64,000 nucleotides of DNA from Roseicyclus salinarum (GCF_029624655.1 NZ_JARRSA010000015.1:1-64000); one strand, 5' to 3'; positions 10,486 to 19,794 are shown, counted from the first letter of the stretch. Notes: generated from the sequence alone by a model not told the origin. Translations and numbers: made by a program.

Positions 10486-10899
10486 TCACTCCTCCGCCTC
10501 GTCGATGGCCTGCTTGGCAAGCTCCATCGCCTTGTTCATGGCAGGCACGCCGCCGAACATGGCGGCCAGCCCGATGGTCTCGGCGACTTCCTGTTTCGTC
10601 GCACCCGCCTCGATGGCGTGGCGCACCGTCAGCCGGATCTGCGGCTCGGCGATCGCACCCTGGATGGTCAGCCCCTGAAGCGTCAGCAGAAGCCGCGTCT
10701 TTGCGTCCAGCCCCTCGGGGTTGAACTGCTTGCCGAAGAAGGCCTCCAGCATCTCGGAGGGCACCGTCGGCCACAGCTTGTCCATGCCCGCGACGTTGAA
10801 ATGCGCCAACGCGGGGTTCATGGCCTTGACCCACTCCTGGGACATTTCCTGCGTCTGCCGGAACAGCGCCTCGAACGGGTTCTGAGGGGTGTCGGTCAT
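10486..10899 (-). CDS. Carboxymuconolactone decarboxylase-family protein
   Basis: 137 residues, mostly helical. The central part, '[14 protein letters not shown]' to '[20 protein letters not shown]', matches the CMD/AhpD-like fold. The redox CxxC pair of AhpD peroxidases is absent, so peroxidase activity is unlikely. The N-terminal 60 residues ('[17 protein letters not shown]...') look like a phasin-like helical extension. Its ATG overlaps the nuoI TGA by four bases and its stop abuts the nuoJ start, so it is translated within the nuo transcript. A role in complex I is inference from position only. Confidence 0.75.
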   Translation of the reverse strand: MTDTPQNPFEALFRQTQEMSQEWVKAMNPALAHFNVAGMDKLWPTVPSEMLEAFFGKQFNPEGLDAKTRLLLTLQGLTIQGAIAEPQIRLTVRHAIEAGATKQEVAETIGLAAMFGGVPAMNKAMELAKQAIDEAEE

Positions 10900-11390
10900 C
10901 GGTAGGGCGCATCCAGCTCGAGGTTGCGGGCGATCTCCGCCTCCCAGCGCTCGCCGTTCTCCAGAAGCTTCTGCTTGTCGTAGTAGAGCTCCTCGCGGGT
11001 CTCGGTGGCGAACTCGAAGTTCGGGCCTTCCACGATGGCGTCGACCGGGCAGGCCTCCTGGCAGAAGCCGCAGTAGATGCACTTGGTCATGTCGATGTCG
11101 TAGCGCGTCGTGCGCCGCGAGCCGTCCTCGCGCGGTTCGGCGTCGATGGTGATGGCCTGCGCGGGGCAGATCGCCTCGCAGAGCTTGCAGGCGATGCACC
11201 GCTCCTCGCCGTTGGGATAGCGGCGCAGCGCGTGTTCGCCCCGGAACCGCGGCGAAAGCGGCCCCTTCTCGTGCGGGTAGTTCACCGTGGCCTTGGGCGC
11301 GAAGAAGTAGCGCAGCCCGAGGGACAGACCCTTCAGGAAGTCCTGAAGCAGGAAGTATTTCGCGGCGCGCGTGTAGTCGATCTGCGTCAT
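10896..11390 (-). CDS. nuoI: NADH-quinone oxidoreductase subunit I
   Basis: 164 residues, usual for alphaproteobacterial NuoI (TYKY). It carries two [4Fe-4S] clusters (N6a, N6b) bound by '[12 protein letters not shown]' near residue 63 and '[12 protein letters not shown]' near residue 102, passing electrons to NuoB. The start at 11390 ([13 protein letters not shown]) matches the family's amphipathic N-terminal helix; the frame extends upstream to 11429 without support. Confidence 0.97.
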   Translation of the reverse strand: MTQIDYTRAAKYFLLQDFLKGLSLGLRYFFAPKATVNYPHEKGPLSPRFRGEHALRRYPNGEERCIACKLCEAICPAQAITIDAEPREDGSRRTTRYDIDMTKCIYCGFCQEACPVDAIVEGPNFEFATETREELYYDKQKLLENGERWEAEIARNLELDAPYR

Positions 11391-11403
11391 GTCAGCCTCC
11401 GCG

Positions 11404-12441
11404 TCAAATGCCGGCCGCCCAGCGGGCATAGGCGCCGCCGAACATCTCGAACTTCGCGAAGAAGGCCACCAGAACCACCCAGAACAGCGAGAAGGGCAGG
11501 AACACCTTCCAGCCGATCCGCATCAGCTGGTCGTAGCGGTAGCGCGGCACGACGGCCTTCACCATCGCGAAGAGGAAGAAGAAGAACGCCATCTTTGCGA
11601 CCATCCACAACGCCCCGTCCGGCACGAAGGGGATCGGCGACAGCCACCCGCCGAAGAACAGGAGCGTGATGAGCGCGCACATCAGGAAGATGGCGATGTA
11701 TTCGCCCGCCATGAACAGCAGGAACGGCGTCGAGGAATATTCCACCTGGTAGCCCGCGACCAGTTCGGACTCGGCCTCGGGAAGGTCGAAGGGCGGGCGG
11801 TTCGTCTCGGCGAGTGCAGAGACGAAGAACAGCACGACCATTGGCAGGTGCGGCAGCCAGTACCAGCCGAAGATGCCGAGCCCCGTGTCCTGCGCCGCGA
11901 CGATCGCGCCGAAGTTCATCGAGCCGGTCGAGATGATCACCCCGATGATGATCAGCCCGATCGAGACCTCGTAGGAGATCATCTGCGCCGCCGAGCGGAG
12001 CGAGCCGAGGAACGGATATTTCGAGTTCGACGCCCAGCCGCCCATGATCACGCCGTAGACCTCGAGCGAGGACACCGCGAAGACGTAGAGGATCGCCACG
12101 TTGATGTCGGCGAGAACCCAGGTGTCGTTGAACGGGATCACCGCCCAGGCGATCATCGCCAGCACGAAGGAGGTCATCGGGGCGAGCATGAACACGGGCC
12201 GGTCGGCACCGGCCGGGATCACGACCTCCTTGACGACATACTTGAGCGCGTCGGCCACCGTCTGCAGGAGGCCGAAGGCGCCCACGACGTTCGGACCCCG
12301 GCGCATCTGGACCGCGGCCCAGATCTTGCGGTCCCCGTAGACGAGGAACAGCAGCGAGATCATCACGAAGCCGATCACCAGAAGGCTCTGGGCCGCCATG
12401 ACCAGCATGAGCCCCGGTGTGGTGGAAAAGAAGCCGTCCAT
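11404..12441 (-). CDS. nuoH: NADH-quinone oxidoreductase subunit H
   Basis: 345 residues, eight predicted membrane helices; contributes to the quinone chamber of complex I. Family signatures: '[20 protein letters not shown]' near residue 35 and the acidic loop '[21 protein letters not shown]' region near 205-225 (first part [15 protein letters not shown]). It begins nine bases after the preceding lipoprotein gene and ends 13 bases before nuoI. Confidence 0.97.
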   Translation of the reverse strand: MDGFFSTTPGLMLVMAAQSLLVIGFVMISLLFLVYGDRKIWAAVQMRRGPNVVGAFGLLQTVADALKYVVKEVVIPAGADRPVFMLAPMTSFVLAMIAWAVIPFNDTWVLADINVAILYVFAVSSLEVYGVIMGGWASNSKYPFLGSLRSAAQMISYEVSIGLIIIGVIISTGSMNFGAIVAAQDTGLGIFGWYWLPHLPMVVLFFVSALAETNRPPFDLPEAESELVAGYQVEYSSTPFLLFMAGEYIAIFLMCALITLLFFGGWLSPIPFVPDGALWMVAKMAFFFFLFAMVKAVVPRYRYDQLMRIGWKVFLPFSLFWVVLVAFFAKFEMFGGAYARWAAGI

Positions 12442-12450
12442 GGGTCGTCC

Positions 12451-12852
12451 TCAAACCGTCGGTATACCTTGCTCGGCGCAGCCGGCCACCGTCACTTCGG
12501 CGTCGATCGTCTGCAACCCTCGCGGGAGCGTCGGCGAGACGGTGTAAACCGCATCCGCGATCCGAACGCCACCCTCACTTTGCACACTTGTGCGAACATG
12601 TCGCGCAAAGCCGTAACCCCGGTCCAGCGCATGGCGCGCCGCCGCGCACGAGGCGTAGGCCAGAAGATCGTCGTCCGATGCGGGCCCCGACATGCGGACC
12701 TTCAGGTTGACGATGTCATCGGCGAGAAGCAGCGTCTCCACGCCCTCGTGACGCGCAGCGACCGCCCCGGGCGCGCCCGCCGGCTGGCAGGCGCCAAGCA
12801 CGACGCCCGCAAGGCCCGCCGCAAGACAGGTGGCTGCCGCAGGGCGCGCCAC
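12451..12852 (-). CDS. Small predicted lipoprotein between nuoG and nuoH
   Basis: 133 residues. The N-terminus is a lipoprotein signal: hydrophobic 'LAAGLAGVVLGAC' with a lipobox Leu-Gly-Ala-Cys and the acylated Cys at about residue 22. The mature part has several cysteines and no fold I recognise. The start is a GTG at 12852, with GGAG inside the end of nuoG; no better ATG exists. It lies six bases after nuoG and nine before nuoH, so it is co-expressed. Conserved position would suggest an assembly or envelope accessory role, but the function is unknown. Confidence 0.65.
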   Translation of the reverse strand: MARPAAATCLAAGLAGVVLGACQPAGAPGAVAARHEGVETLLLADDIVNLKVRMSGPASDDDLLAYASCAAARHALDRGYGFARHVRTSVQSEGGVRIADAVYTVSPTLPRGLQTIDAEVTVAGCAEQGIPTV

Positions 12853-12858
12853 CCGGGG

Positions 12859-14883
12859 TCACTCCGCCGCCAGCGGGGCCTGAGCGCGCGCCCGAGCGGC
12901 CGCGCTCTGCTCGGCCATGAGCGCGCTGGCTCGGGCGATCGGGTTGACGAGGTAATGATCGGCGATGGCTGGCCGGAACTCGGCCTGTCCGAGCGGGCCG
13001 GCCGGCAACGCGGTCCACTCGTTCTCGACCACGTCGTCCACCATGCCGAGATGCGGCACGTCCCGCACCATCGCGCGGCGCAGCTCTGGCAGCGAGTTCC
13101 ACGGCTGCGTCGCCCCCAGCTCGGCCGACAGCGCGCGCAGGATGGCCCAGTTCTCGCGCGCCTCGCCGGGCGGGAAGCCGGCGCGGAAGGCAAGTTGCGG
13201 ACGGCCCTCGGTGTTGACGAAAAGCCCGGCCTCCTCGGTGTAGACCGCGCCCGGCAGGATCACGTCGGCGCGGTGCGCGCCCCGGTCCCCGTGCGAGCCC
13301 TGGTAGACGACGAAGGCGCCCTCGGCGATCTCGATCTCGTCGGCGCCGAGATTGTAGATGACGTCCGCGCCATCGACGGCGGCCGCGATGCCGCCCTCGG
13401 TCACGGCGCCCACGTCCATAGCGCCCACGCGGCCCGCCGCGGTGTGCAGCACCAGAAGGCCCGACCCCGTCTCCTCGGCCAGTTTCATCGCGGCCGCAAG
13501 CACGGCCTCGCCGTCGGCCTCGCGGATCGCACCCTGCCCCACGATCACGACCGAGCGTTTCTCGCGGATCGCCTCGCCGTGGTCGCCGTTCACCAGCCGC
13601 TCCAGCGCGGCGCGGTCGGCGCCGAGGTGCTCGACGTCGAAGGTCAGGTCCACCGCCGGGCCGACGACGGCGACGCTCGCGCCCTTCAGCCACGCCTTGC
13701 GGATGCGCGCGTTCAGGACCGGCGCCTCGATGCGCGGGTTGGTCCCTATCAGCATGACCGCCTCGGCGTCGTCGATATCCTCGATCGCCGCCGTGCCCAC
13801 ATAGGCCGAGCGGTTGCCCGCCGGAAGCTTCGCGCCGTCCGTGCGGCATTCGACGGTGCCGCCCTGCCCTTCGACCAGCTGCTTCAGCGCATAGGCCGCC
13901 TCGGTCGGGACGAGGTCCCCCACGAGGCCCGCAAGCTTCGAGGCGCCGCGGATCTTCTCGGACACCAGCCTGAAGGCCTCGCCCCACTTCGCGGGCCTCA
14001 GCCTGCCGTTCTCGCGGATGTAGGGCCGGTCGAGACGCTGCCGCCGGAGGCCGTCCCAGACGTAGCGCGACCGGTCGGCGAGCCATTCCTCGTTCACCCC
14101 GTCATGGTTGCGGGGCAGGATGCGCATGACCTCGCGGCCCTTGGTGTCCACGCGGATGTTCGAGCCGAGCGCGTCCATGACGTCGATCGTCTCGGTCTTG
14201 GTCAGCTCCCAGGGGCGCGCGGTGAAGGCGTAGGGCTTGTTGGTCAGCGCGCCGACCGGGCAGAGGTCCACGATATTGCCCTGCATCTCGCTGTCGAGCG
14301 TCTGGCCGAGGTAGCTGGTGATCTCGGCATCCTCGCCGCGGCCGGTCTGGCCCAGCTCGGGCATCCCCGCCACCTCGGTGATGAAACGGACGCAGCGCGT
14401 GCACGAGATGCAGCGCGTCATGTGCGTCTCCACCAGCGCGCCGAGGTCGAGATCCTCGACCGCGCGCTTGGGCTCGCGGTAGCGCGAGAAATCGACGCCG
14501 TAGGCCATCGCCTGGTCCTGCAGGTCGCATTCGCCGCCCTGGTCGCAGATCGGGCAGTCGAGCGGGTGGTTGATGAGAAGGAATTCCATCACCCCCTCGC
14601 GCGCCTTCTTGACCATGGGCGAGTTGGTCTTGATGACCGGCGGCTGCCCCTCGGGACCTGGGCGCAGGTCGCGGACCTGCATCGCGCAGGAGGCGGCGGG
14701 CTTGGGCGGGCCGCCCACGACCTCGACAAGGCACATGCGGCAGTTGCCGGCGATCGAAAGACGCTCGTGGTAGCAGAAGCGCGGAATCTCGATTCCCGCA
14801 ATCTCGCAGGCCTGGATGAGGGTCATCGCGGGATCGACTTCGATCTCGCGTCCGTCGATCACGATCTTGCGCAGGTCGCTCAT
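12859..14883 (-). CDS. nuoG: NADH-quinone oxidoreductase subunit G
   Basis: 674 residues. N-terminal ferredoxin domain with the [2Fe-2S] ligands in '[20 protein letters not shown]' (about 35-54); His/Cys N5 ligands around '[19 protein letters not shown]' and '[14 protein letters not shown]' provide further [4Fe-4S] clusters; the remainder is the molybdopterin-oxidoreductase-like domain. It belongs to the electron-input module of complex I. The start at 14883 ([11 protein letters not shown]) fits the family; an upstream extension to 14964 has no homologous look. Confidence 0.97.
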   Translation of the reverse strand: MSDLRKIVIDGREIEVDPAMTLIQACEIAGIEIPRFCYHERLSIAGNCRMCLVEVVGGPPKPAASCAMQVRDLRPGPEGQPPVIKTNSPMVKKAREGVMEFLLINHPLDCPICDQGGECDLQDQAMAYGVDFSRYREPKRAVEDLDLGALVETHMTRCISCTRCVRFITEVAGMPELGQTGRGEDAEITSYLGQTLDSEMQGNIVDLCPVGALTNKPYAFTARPWELTKTETIDVMDALGSNIRVDTKGREVMRILPRNHDGVNEEWLADRSRYVWDGLRRQRLDRPYIRENGRLRPAKWGEAFRLVSEKIRGASKLAGLVGDLVPTEAAYALKQLVEGQGGTVECRTDGAKLPAGNRSAYVGTAAIEDIDDAEAVMLIGTNPRIEAPVLNARIRKAWLKGASVAVVGPAVDLTFDVEHLGADRAALERLVNGDHGEAIREKRSVVIVGQGAIREADGEAVLAAAMKLAEETGSGLLVLHTAAGRVGAMDVGAVTEGGIAAAVDGADVIYNLGADEIEIAEGAFVVYQGSHGDRGAHRADVILPGAVYTEEAGLFVNTEGRPQLAFRAGFPPGEARENWAILRALSAELGATQPWNSLPELRRAMVRDVPHLGMVDDVVENEWTALPAGPLGQAEFRPAIADHYLVNPIARASALMAEQSAAARARAQAPLAAE

Positions 14884-14979
14884 GGCTAGCCGGTCCTCGG
14901 GTTGGCCCGCGGCCCCCGCCCTCCCGGCGTCATGACCGGATCGGGCGCGCGACCGCTGGCTCACGCGTTCGACCGCCTT

Positions 14980-15411
14980 CTAACCCCCGCGAAGCAGCCT
15001 GCCAATGGGCGAGCCCGCGGCGATTTCGTCGCGGCCGACCCGGCAGACGCCCGACGGATCGTCCAGCGCGGCGCCGCGCGAGGCGAAATAATCCGTCGCG
15101 ATCTGGCGATAACGCTCCTGATCGGCATCGTTGTCGATGTAGGCGCGGATCTCGGAACGGGTGAACCCGAGGTCCTCGGCGCGATCCACGAGGCTTTCCA
15201 GGAAGGTCATCGTCCTCAGGACCCGCCCGGAAATCTCGGGACAGCGCAGGTGGATCAGCCGCCCCACGGAAAACGCGGTGAGACCCTGGTGGATCACCGG
15301 GTCGTCGCGCAGGGGCTGGTAGGCGTCCGCCCGCGCAGAGCCCGCGCTTACCGCAAGCGCGAAGGTCACGACGAGGGCGCAGGCGCCCATGATTGCGGTT
15401 GCTGCCTTCAT
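14980..15411 (-). CDS. Secreted DUF5333-like protein
   Basis: 143 residues with a Sec signal peptide (hydrophobic stretch to about residue 28, 'SAGSARA-DA'). The mature part 'VGRLIHLRCPEISGR...YIDNDADQERY...YFASRG...VCRVGRDEIAAGSPIGRLLR' resembles the DUF5333 family, which I recall as restricted to Rhodobacteraceae and encoded next to nuoG; this is from memory, not from a search. Two conserved cysteines could form a disulfide. The ATG at 15411 has AAGGA upstream. Function unknown. Confidence 0.7.
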   Translation of the reverse strand: MKAATAIMGACALVVTFALAVSAGSARADAYQPLRDDPVIHQGLTAFSVGRLIHLRCPEISGRVLRTMTFLESLVDRAEDLGFTRSEIRAYIDNDADQERYRQIATDYFASRGAALDDPSGVCRVGRDEIAAGSPIGRLLRGG

Positions 15412-15561
15412 GTCTCCGGTCCTTCCGACTCGCTTTGTTCGCGTTGGTCGGGATCAGGGGCGCTGCGGCCGTGTCATTCAATAACCGAGGACGGATCGCG
15501 CGGAACCTGCGCGGGCATCCGCGGAAACACGCTCAGCGCCCGCGGAAATCGGCCGAGGGCG

Positions 15562-15813
15562 TCAGCCGAAGTCCCAGATCGTCAGGCTCAGCCAGACGAG
15601 TGCGACGGCGAAGACGACGGACAACAGGCAGAACGCCGCGTTCTCCAGCTTTTCCGCCGTGTCGAGCAGCGTCGCCACGCCAGCCGCCGCCATCGCGCCC
15701 AGCACCGCGCCGAAGACGGCGCCGCCAACCCCGAGCGACGCCCCGAGGGCTGCGCCCAGACAGCAGCACAGTACGAATACGAAAGTGAGCCCGTATCGAT
15801 GAAAACGAACCAT
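15562..15813 (-). CDS. Small two- or three-helix membrane protein
   Basis: 83 residues, with about three hydrophobic segments (8-25, 27-45, 58-80) including a Gly/Ala-rich middle helix. No family recognised. It lies between the nuoF/DUF3291 block and the DUF5333-like gene on the same strand. The ATG at 15813 is preceded by GGCAGGTTC, a modest ribosome site. Flanking gaps are 150-200 bases with no clear signal. Confidence 0.5.
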   Translation of the reverse strand: MVRFHRYGLTFVFVLCCCLGAALGASLGVGGAVFGAVLGAMAAAGVATLLDTAEKLENAAFCLLSVVFAVALVWLSLTIWDFG

Positions 15814-16016
15814 GAACCTGCCTCGATTTGCCTCGTGCCGTTCCGGTGCGGCGCGCAGCCTGCCCGGACGGTCATTGCAGCCAGGGTATCCGGGACGGGT
15901 TCCTCCGGCAACGATTCATCGGATGCCTCGGAGGGTCGGACGGGCCTGAGGCGGATACGTCACAGCCCCATCGGCCGGCGCGGCTTGCCGTGGCGCGGGC
16001 GGCCTTCTCCCGCGCG

Positions 16017-16484
16017 TCAGGTGCGGGCGGCCCCGAGATAGGCGAAATCGTAGGCCGCGTCGGTCGGTCCGTCCCGCTCCAGATCGGCGAGCCTGTCCAG
16101 CCCCTCGCGCACCTCCGGCAGATGGCCGGCCGGAACCGGCCAGATGACGTAGGTGCGGTGATCCTGTGGCCGGAACCACGCCTCGCGGCGCTTGAGGAAC
16201 GTGCCGTGCAGCGTGCGCATCACGAAATGTTCCAGCGCCTCGGGACCTTCCCAGACCGAAAGCGTGCGAAGCGCGCAGGGATCGCCCGGATAGGGCGTCA
16301 CCCCGTCGCGGAGGCTTGCCTGCCCGTCCTCGACCAGCCGCCAGACGAAGCCTGGGCTGCGGTCTGCAATGGCGTTGACCTTGCCCGCGTTGTCGGTGAA
16401 CCCGGCCGTGCGAGGATCGTCCAGCGGGTGCCACAACTGCCCGACGTTCAGTTGGGCGACGTGGTGTCCCGCCGGATGGCGCAT
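16017..16484 (-). CDS. DUF3291-like protein
   Basis: 155 residues. Start '[17 protein letters not shown]', then 'SPGFVWRLVEDG', 'TLSVWEGPEALEHFVMRTLHGTFLKRREAWF' region and 'YVIWPVPAGHLP' match the DUF3291 family of ferredoxin-like (dimeric alpha-beta barrel) proteins related to antibiotic-biosynthesis monooxygenases. Its first base coincides with the last base of the nuoF stop codon, so it depends on nuoF translation. Enzymatic function is not established. Confidence 0.75.
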   Translation of the reverse strand: MRHPAGHHVAQLNVGQLWHPLDDPRTAGFTDNAGKVNAIADRSPGFVWRLVEDGQASLRDGVTPYPGDPCALRTLSVWEGPEALEHFVMRTLHGTFLKRREAWFRPQDHRTYVIWPVPAGHLPEVREGLDRLADLERDGPTDAAYDFAYLGAART

Positions 16485-17785
16485 CACTCGGCCGCGATCT
16501 CCACCGTGCCGCCGCGCTTCACGCGGATGCGGTCCTCGATCTCGTGACGGAAGTGCCGGATCAGGCCCTGGATCGGCCACGCGGCGGCATCTCCGAGGGC
16601 GCAGATCGTGTGCCCCTCGACCTGCTTGGTGACGTCGAGCAGCATGTCGATCTCCTCGACCTGCGCCTCGCCCTTCACCAGCCGGTCCATCACGCGCATC
16701 ATCCAGCCCGTGCCTTCGCGACAGGGCGTGCACTGGCCGCAGCTTTCATGCTTGTAGAACTTCGACAGCCGCCAGATCGCCTTGATGATGTCGGTGGAGT
16801 TGTCCATCACGATCACCGCCGCCGTCCCGAGGCCCGAGCGGTTCTCGCGCAGCCAGTCGAAGTCCATGATCGCGCCCTCGCGCATGGTCTCGCCGGGCAG
16901 GCAGGGCACCGACGAGCCGCCGGGGATCACCGCCTTGAGGTTGTCCCAGCCGCCGCGGATGCCGCCGCAGTGACGGTCGATCAGCTCGTCGAAGGTGATC
17001 GACATGGCCTCTTCGACGACGCAGGGATTGTTGACGTGGCCGGACACCGCGAACAGCTTCGTGCCCGCGTTGTTCGGCCGGCCGAAGCCCGCGAACCATT
17101 CCGCGCCGCGCCGCAGGATCGTCGGCACGACGGCGATCGATTCCACGTTGTTGACGGTCGTGGGGCAACCATAGAGGCCCGCGCCCGCCGGGAAGGGCGG
17201 CTTCATGCGGGGCATGCCCTTCTTGCCCTCGAGGCTTTCCAGAAGCGCCGTCTCCTCGCCGCAGATGTAGGCGCCGGCGCCGTGGTGCAGGTAGAGGTCG
17301 AAGTCCCAGTCCGAGCCGCAGGCGTTCCGGCCCAGAAGGCCTGCATCGTAGGCCTCGTCGATCGCGGCCTGGAGCGCCTCGCGCTCGCGGATGTATTCGC
17401 CGCGGATGTAGATGTAGCAGCAATGCGCGCCCATCGCGAAGGACGCGATCAGGCAGCCTTCGATCAGCGTGTGGGGATCGTTGCGCATGATCTCCCGGTC
17501 CTTGCAGGTCCCGGGCTCGCTCTCGTCGGCGTTGACCACGAGGTAGGCGGGCCGCCCGTCCGATTCCTTGGGCATGAACGACCACTTGAGGCCGGTGGGA
17601 AAGCCCGCGCCGCCCCGGCCGCGCAGACCGGACGCCTTCATGATCTCCACGATCCTGTCGCGGCCGAGGCCGATCAGGTCCTTCGTCCCGTCCCAGTGCC
17701 CGCGCGCCTTCGCGCCGGCCAGCGAGCGGTCGTGCATCCCGTAGATGTTGGTGAAGATCCGGTCTTTGTCCTGCAGCATCGTCAT
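16484..17785 (-). CDS. nuoF: NADH-quinone oxidoreductase subunit F
   Basis: 433 residues; the NADH-oxidising subunit that binds FMN and the N3 [4Fe-4S] cluster. The glycine-rich FMN/NAD segment '[16 protein letters not shown]' is near residue 55, '[19 protein letters not shown]' near 175, and the cluster motif '[12 protein letters not shown]' near 350 with a distant Cys in 'GHTICALGD'. The start at 17785 has CAGGAGAG upstream. It is transcribed after the DUF5337-like gene. Confidence 0.97.
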   Translation of the reverse strand: MTMLQDKDRIFTNIYGMHDRSLAGAKARGHWDGTKDLIGLGRDRIVEIMKASGLRGRGGAGFPTGLKWSFMPKESDGRPAYLVVNADESEPGTCKDREIMRNDPHTLIEGCLIASFAMGAHCCYIYIRGEYIREREALQAAIDEAYDAGLLGRNACGSDWDFDLYLHHGAGAYICGEETALLESLEGKKGMPRMKPPFPAGAGLYGCPTTVNNVESIAVVPTILRRGAEWFAGFGRPNNAGTKLFAVSGHVNNPCVVEEAMSITFDELIDRHCGGIRGGWDNLKAVIPGGSSVPCLPGETMREGAIMDFDWLRENRSGLGTAAVIVMDNSTDIIKAIWRLSKFYKHESCGQCTPCREGTGWMMRVMDRLVKGEAQVEEIDMLLDVTKQVEGHTICALGDAAAWPIQGLIRHFRHEIEDRIRVKRGGTVEIAAE

Positions 17786-17825
17786 CTCTCCTGCCCCGGT
17801 CCGGCGGGGCCGCTTGCATCGCCGG

Positions 17826-18065
17826 TCAGCCCCGGCGGCGCTCTTTCCATACCCAGTACGTCACCGCCATCGACCAGACCAGTGCGGCAATCGCCGCAAG
17901 GTCCATGAGAAACGCGAAGCGCACGGGCAGTCCCAACTGCCCGCCGACGTATTGGCCAGCGATCCACAGAACCATCGTAGCGGCCATCACAATGGCGGCA
18001 ATGCGGATCTGCCGGGCAAGACGCCGCTCGCGGTCCGTGATCTTGTCTTCGCGCCGTTTCGCCAT
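17826..18065 (-). CDS. DUF5337-like small membrane protein
   Basis: 79 residues: a charged N-terminus '[19 protein letters not shown]' followed by two membrane helices (about 23-42 and 52-73) and a basic tail. It resembles the DUF5337 family that accompanies nuoF in Rhodobacteraceae (recalled, not searched). The start at 18065 is chosen at MAKRRED; the longer frame to 18122 has a Pro/Ser-rich non-coding look. It ends 40 bases before nuoF. Confidence 0.65.
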   Translation of the reverse strand: MAKRREDKITDRERRLARQIRIAAIVMAATMVLWIAGQYVGGQLGLPVRFAFLMDLAAIAALVWSMAVTYWVWKERRRG

Positions 18066-18141
18066 GGGCGGGGTCCGAACTGATGTCGGTTCCGTGCCTA
18101 TCCCGGAGGACCGGGCGCGCACAATCCCAAAGGACCGCGCG

Positions 18142-18178
18142 GCGTCGTCGCGCCCCCGGACGCGGGACGCGGCGACGC
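18142..18178 (-). terminator. GC-rich hairpin upstream of the DUF5337-nuoF genes
   Basis: Arms 18142-18157 and 18163-18178 pair at 13 of 16 positions plus one G-T wobble, with a five-base loop. It lies between the stop of the second HhH protein (18197) and the DUF5337-like start. There is no T-tract, so it may be an mRNA-stabilising or processing hairpin and not a true terminator. Confidence 0.35.
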
Positions 18179-18196
18179 ACCGGGCGGAAGACCCCG

Positions 18197-18715
18197 TCAG
18201 GAAAGCTTCGCCCTCGCCTGCTCCACGAGCTTGTGGCGGGCGCAGATCATCGCGAAGCCCGGCTGCCGGTCATTCAGCCACGCCACGGAATCGGGATCGA
18301 GCCGCGCGAGCTGGTCGAAGTGGTAGATGCCGGCCTCGTGCAGCGCGGCGCCGAGCTTCTGGCCGATCCCGGTCAGCGCCGTGAGATCATCCGCCCGGCC
18401 GCCGCGCGGCGCATCGAGGAGATGGAGGCCCGCAAGGTCGCCTTCAGGCCCGTCTGGCAGGTTGGCCGACACTTCGGCGGCGTCGGCAGGCGGCTCCGGC
18501 AGGGGCGCCGGGCGAAGCGGCGTTGCATCCGCAACACGAAGCTCCACCCCACCCGCGCGGCCGAGCGCCGACCAGAATCCTGTCGGCATGGACAGGCCGA
18601 GCGTCCATGCCTGGATCGCGGCGGTACCGGCGACGGCGGTGTTGTAGGCCATGAGATGCATCATCGAGGTCTGCGCGGCCTTCCCGCGCAGCCAGAGGTC
18701 TTCGGCGAGGTTCAT
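18197..18715 (-). CDS. HhH-like domain protein in the nuo cluster (second copy)
   Basis: 172 residues. The N-terminal part ('LRGKAAQTSMMHLMAYNTAVAGTAA') looks like an amphipathic or phasin-like helix. The C-terminal 73 residues (from about 100, 'LDAPRGGRADDLTALTGIG') are a diverged copy of the domain at the end of NuoE and of the 212-residue protein upstream. The G-x-G hairpin reads TGIGQKL and the 'YHFDQLA' motif is kept. The start at 18715 is chosen for GAGGAGAAGG just upstream. Function unknown; co-directional with nuo. Confidence 0.7.
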   Translation of the reverse strand: MNLAEDLWLRGKAAQTSMMHLMAYNTAVAGTAAIQAWTLGLSMPTGFWSALGRAGGVELRVADATPLRPAPLPEPPADAAEVSANLPDGPEGDLAGLHLLDAPRGGRADDLTALTGIGQKLGAALHEAGIYHFDQLARLDPDSVAWLNDRQPGFAMICARHKLVEQARAKLS

Positions 18716-18754
18716 ACCCTTCTCCTCAGGTCGTGTCACACACCCTCCCGAGGA

Positions 18755-19393
18755 TCAGTATACATCACCCTTGTCGACGCGCTTCGAAAAATCCGTCTCG
18801 CCGCCGGAGGCCAGCAGCTTGGCCTGCGTGACCCAGTCGTCGCGCGTCACGCGGCCCTTGAAGCCTTCGAGGTTGTCGTCGACCCACGCGACCTCTTCCG
18901 CCGTCCAGCTGGCGATCTGGTCGTAATGGTAGAAGCCCAGCCGGTTGCAGACCTGTTCCAGCTTGGGGCCGACGCCCTTGATCTTCTTGAGATCGTCGGC
19001 CTTGCCACCGCGGGGGGCATCGAGCCTTTCGGGACGGGCCGCCTCGCCTTCCGCCTGCGCGGGCGCCGCGGCAGCGGGTTTGGGCTCGGGCGCGGGGGCG
19101 GCGGCCGGCTTCGGGGCGGGCGCAGGCTTCGGGGCGGCGGCGGCCGTTGCGCCGACCGGATCGCTGTAGGCATAGCCCGCCGTTCCCGGACGCACGGGCC
19201 CCGGAAGCGGCTTGAGGAACCCCACCGAAAGAACGCCGCCTAGCACGAAGAAGACCACCGCCGCGGCGAAAATGCCCTGAACGAGCGTCCAGTCGCCCAG
19301 CACCATCAGCACCGCCATCGCAACGAACCCAGCCGCCGAGGCAACGCCCCAGACGATAAGCACGTTGATAAGACCGCCGGAATTCGAGTTCAT
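18755..19393 (-). CDS. Membrane-anchored HhH-like domain protein in the nuo cluster
   Basis: 212 residues in three parts. Two N-terminal membrane helices (about 9-31 and 38-58); a Pro/Ala-rich linker (about 80-120, repeated PAPAPKPA-type units); and a C-terminal domain of about 90 residues from 123, 'RLDAPRGGKADDLKKIKGVG'. This last domain is closely similar to the NuoE tail and to the tail known from alphaproteobacterial ribosomal protein L21. The helix-hairpin-helix motif is KGVGPKLE. It would display the domain on the cytoplasmic side of the membrane if both helices span. Function unknown. Confidence 0.75.
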   Translation of the reverse strand: MNSNSGGLINVLIVWGVASAAGFVAMAVLMVLGDWTLVQGIFAAAVVFFVLGGVLSVGFLKPLPGPVRPGTAGYAYSDPVGATAAAAPKPAPAPKPAAAPAPEPKPAAAAPAQAEGEAARPERLDAPRGGKADDLKKIKGVGPKLEQVCNRLGFYHYDQIASWTAEEVAWVDDNLEGFKGRVTRDDWVTQAKLLASGGETDFSKRVDKGDVY

Positions 19394-19462
19394 GTCGGCT
19401 CCCCTCGTTTAGGTGTCTCTCTCCCTATGTTTAGCTGCCGAACGCGCTCTTGTCTCTCCCCT

Positions 19463-19723
19463 TTAGGACAAATCGCCGCGCTTGCCCTCATGCGCCTGCG
19501 GCGTCGCGTTCCGGGCGAGCACCGCGTCGTAGTCCGTCGCGAAAAGGAACTGGCCCAGCCAGCCGCCCACAAGCGTCGTCCCGAGCCCGGCGAAGGCGCC
19601 GACGGCCACCCACAGGCCCAGCGCGCCCACCGCCACCAGCGCCACGGTCAGTCCCGCGATGGAGGCCAGAAACCATACGGCCACGATTGCCGCGAAGCGG
19701 CGGAACGTCAGTGTCCCGTTCAT
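19463..19723 (-). CDS. Small membrane protein after the nuoE terminator
   Basis: 86 residues with two membrane helices (about 10-30 and 33-55, the second Gly-rich) and a polar C-terminus 'FATDYDAVLARNATPQAHEGKRGDLS'. No family recognised. It is the first gene after the intrinsic terminator that follows nuoE, and its ribosome site lies at the edge of a hairpin (19732-19754). Confidence 0.6.
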   Translation of the reverse strand: MNGTLTFRRFAAIVAVWFLASIAGLTVALVAVGALGLWVAVGAFAGLGTTLVGGWLGQFLFATDYDAVLARNATPQAHEGKRGDLS

Positions 19724-19731
19724 GTCATTCC

Positions 19732-19754
19732 CCTGAAATCGTTTTGCTTTCAGG
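19732..19754 (-). promoter_or_regulatory. Hairpin at the ribosome site of the 86-residue membrane protein gene
   Basis: Inverted repeat CCTGAAA (19732-19738) / TTTCAGG (19748-19754) with a nine-base loop, directly before the start at 19723. The putative AGGGGA ribosome site overlaps the inner arm. It could limit translation of read-through transcripts. Seen directly; function inferred. Confidence 0.4.
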
Positions 19755-19767
19755 GCGAACTAGGCAG

Positions 19768-19794
19768 AAAAAAGGCCCGGTCGAGCCGGGCCTT
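19768..19794 (-). terminator. Intrinsic terminator after nuoE
   Basis: On the minus strand, AAGGCCCGG (19794-19786) and CCGGGCCTT (19780-19772) form a nine-bp perfect stem with a five-base loop, followed at once by six T residues (19773-19768). It lies 28 bases after the nuoE stop. This is a textbook rho-independent terminator and should separate nuoA-E from the rest, at least in part. Confidence 0.88.

Noticed and set aside
11389-14889. A plus-strand open frame of about 1160 codons opposite nuoH and nuoG
   Set aside because: Same antisense signature; no ribosome site or recognisable domain, and nuoG/nuoH are unambiguous on the other strand.
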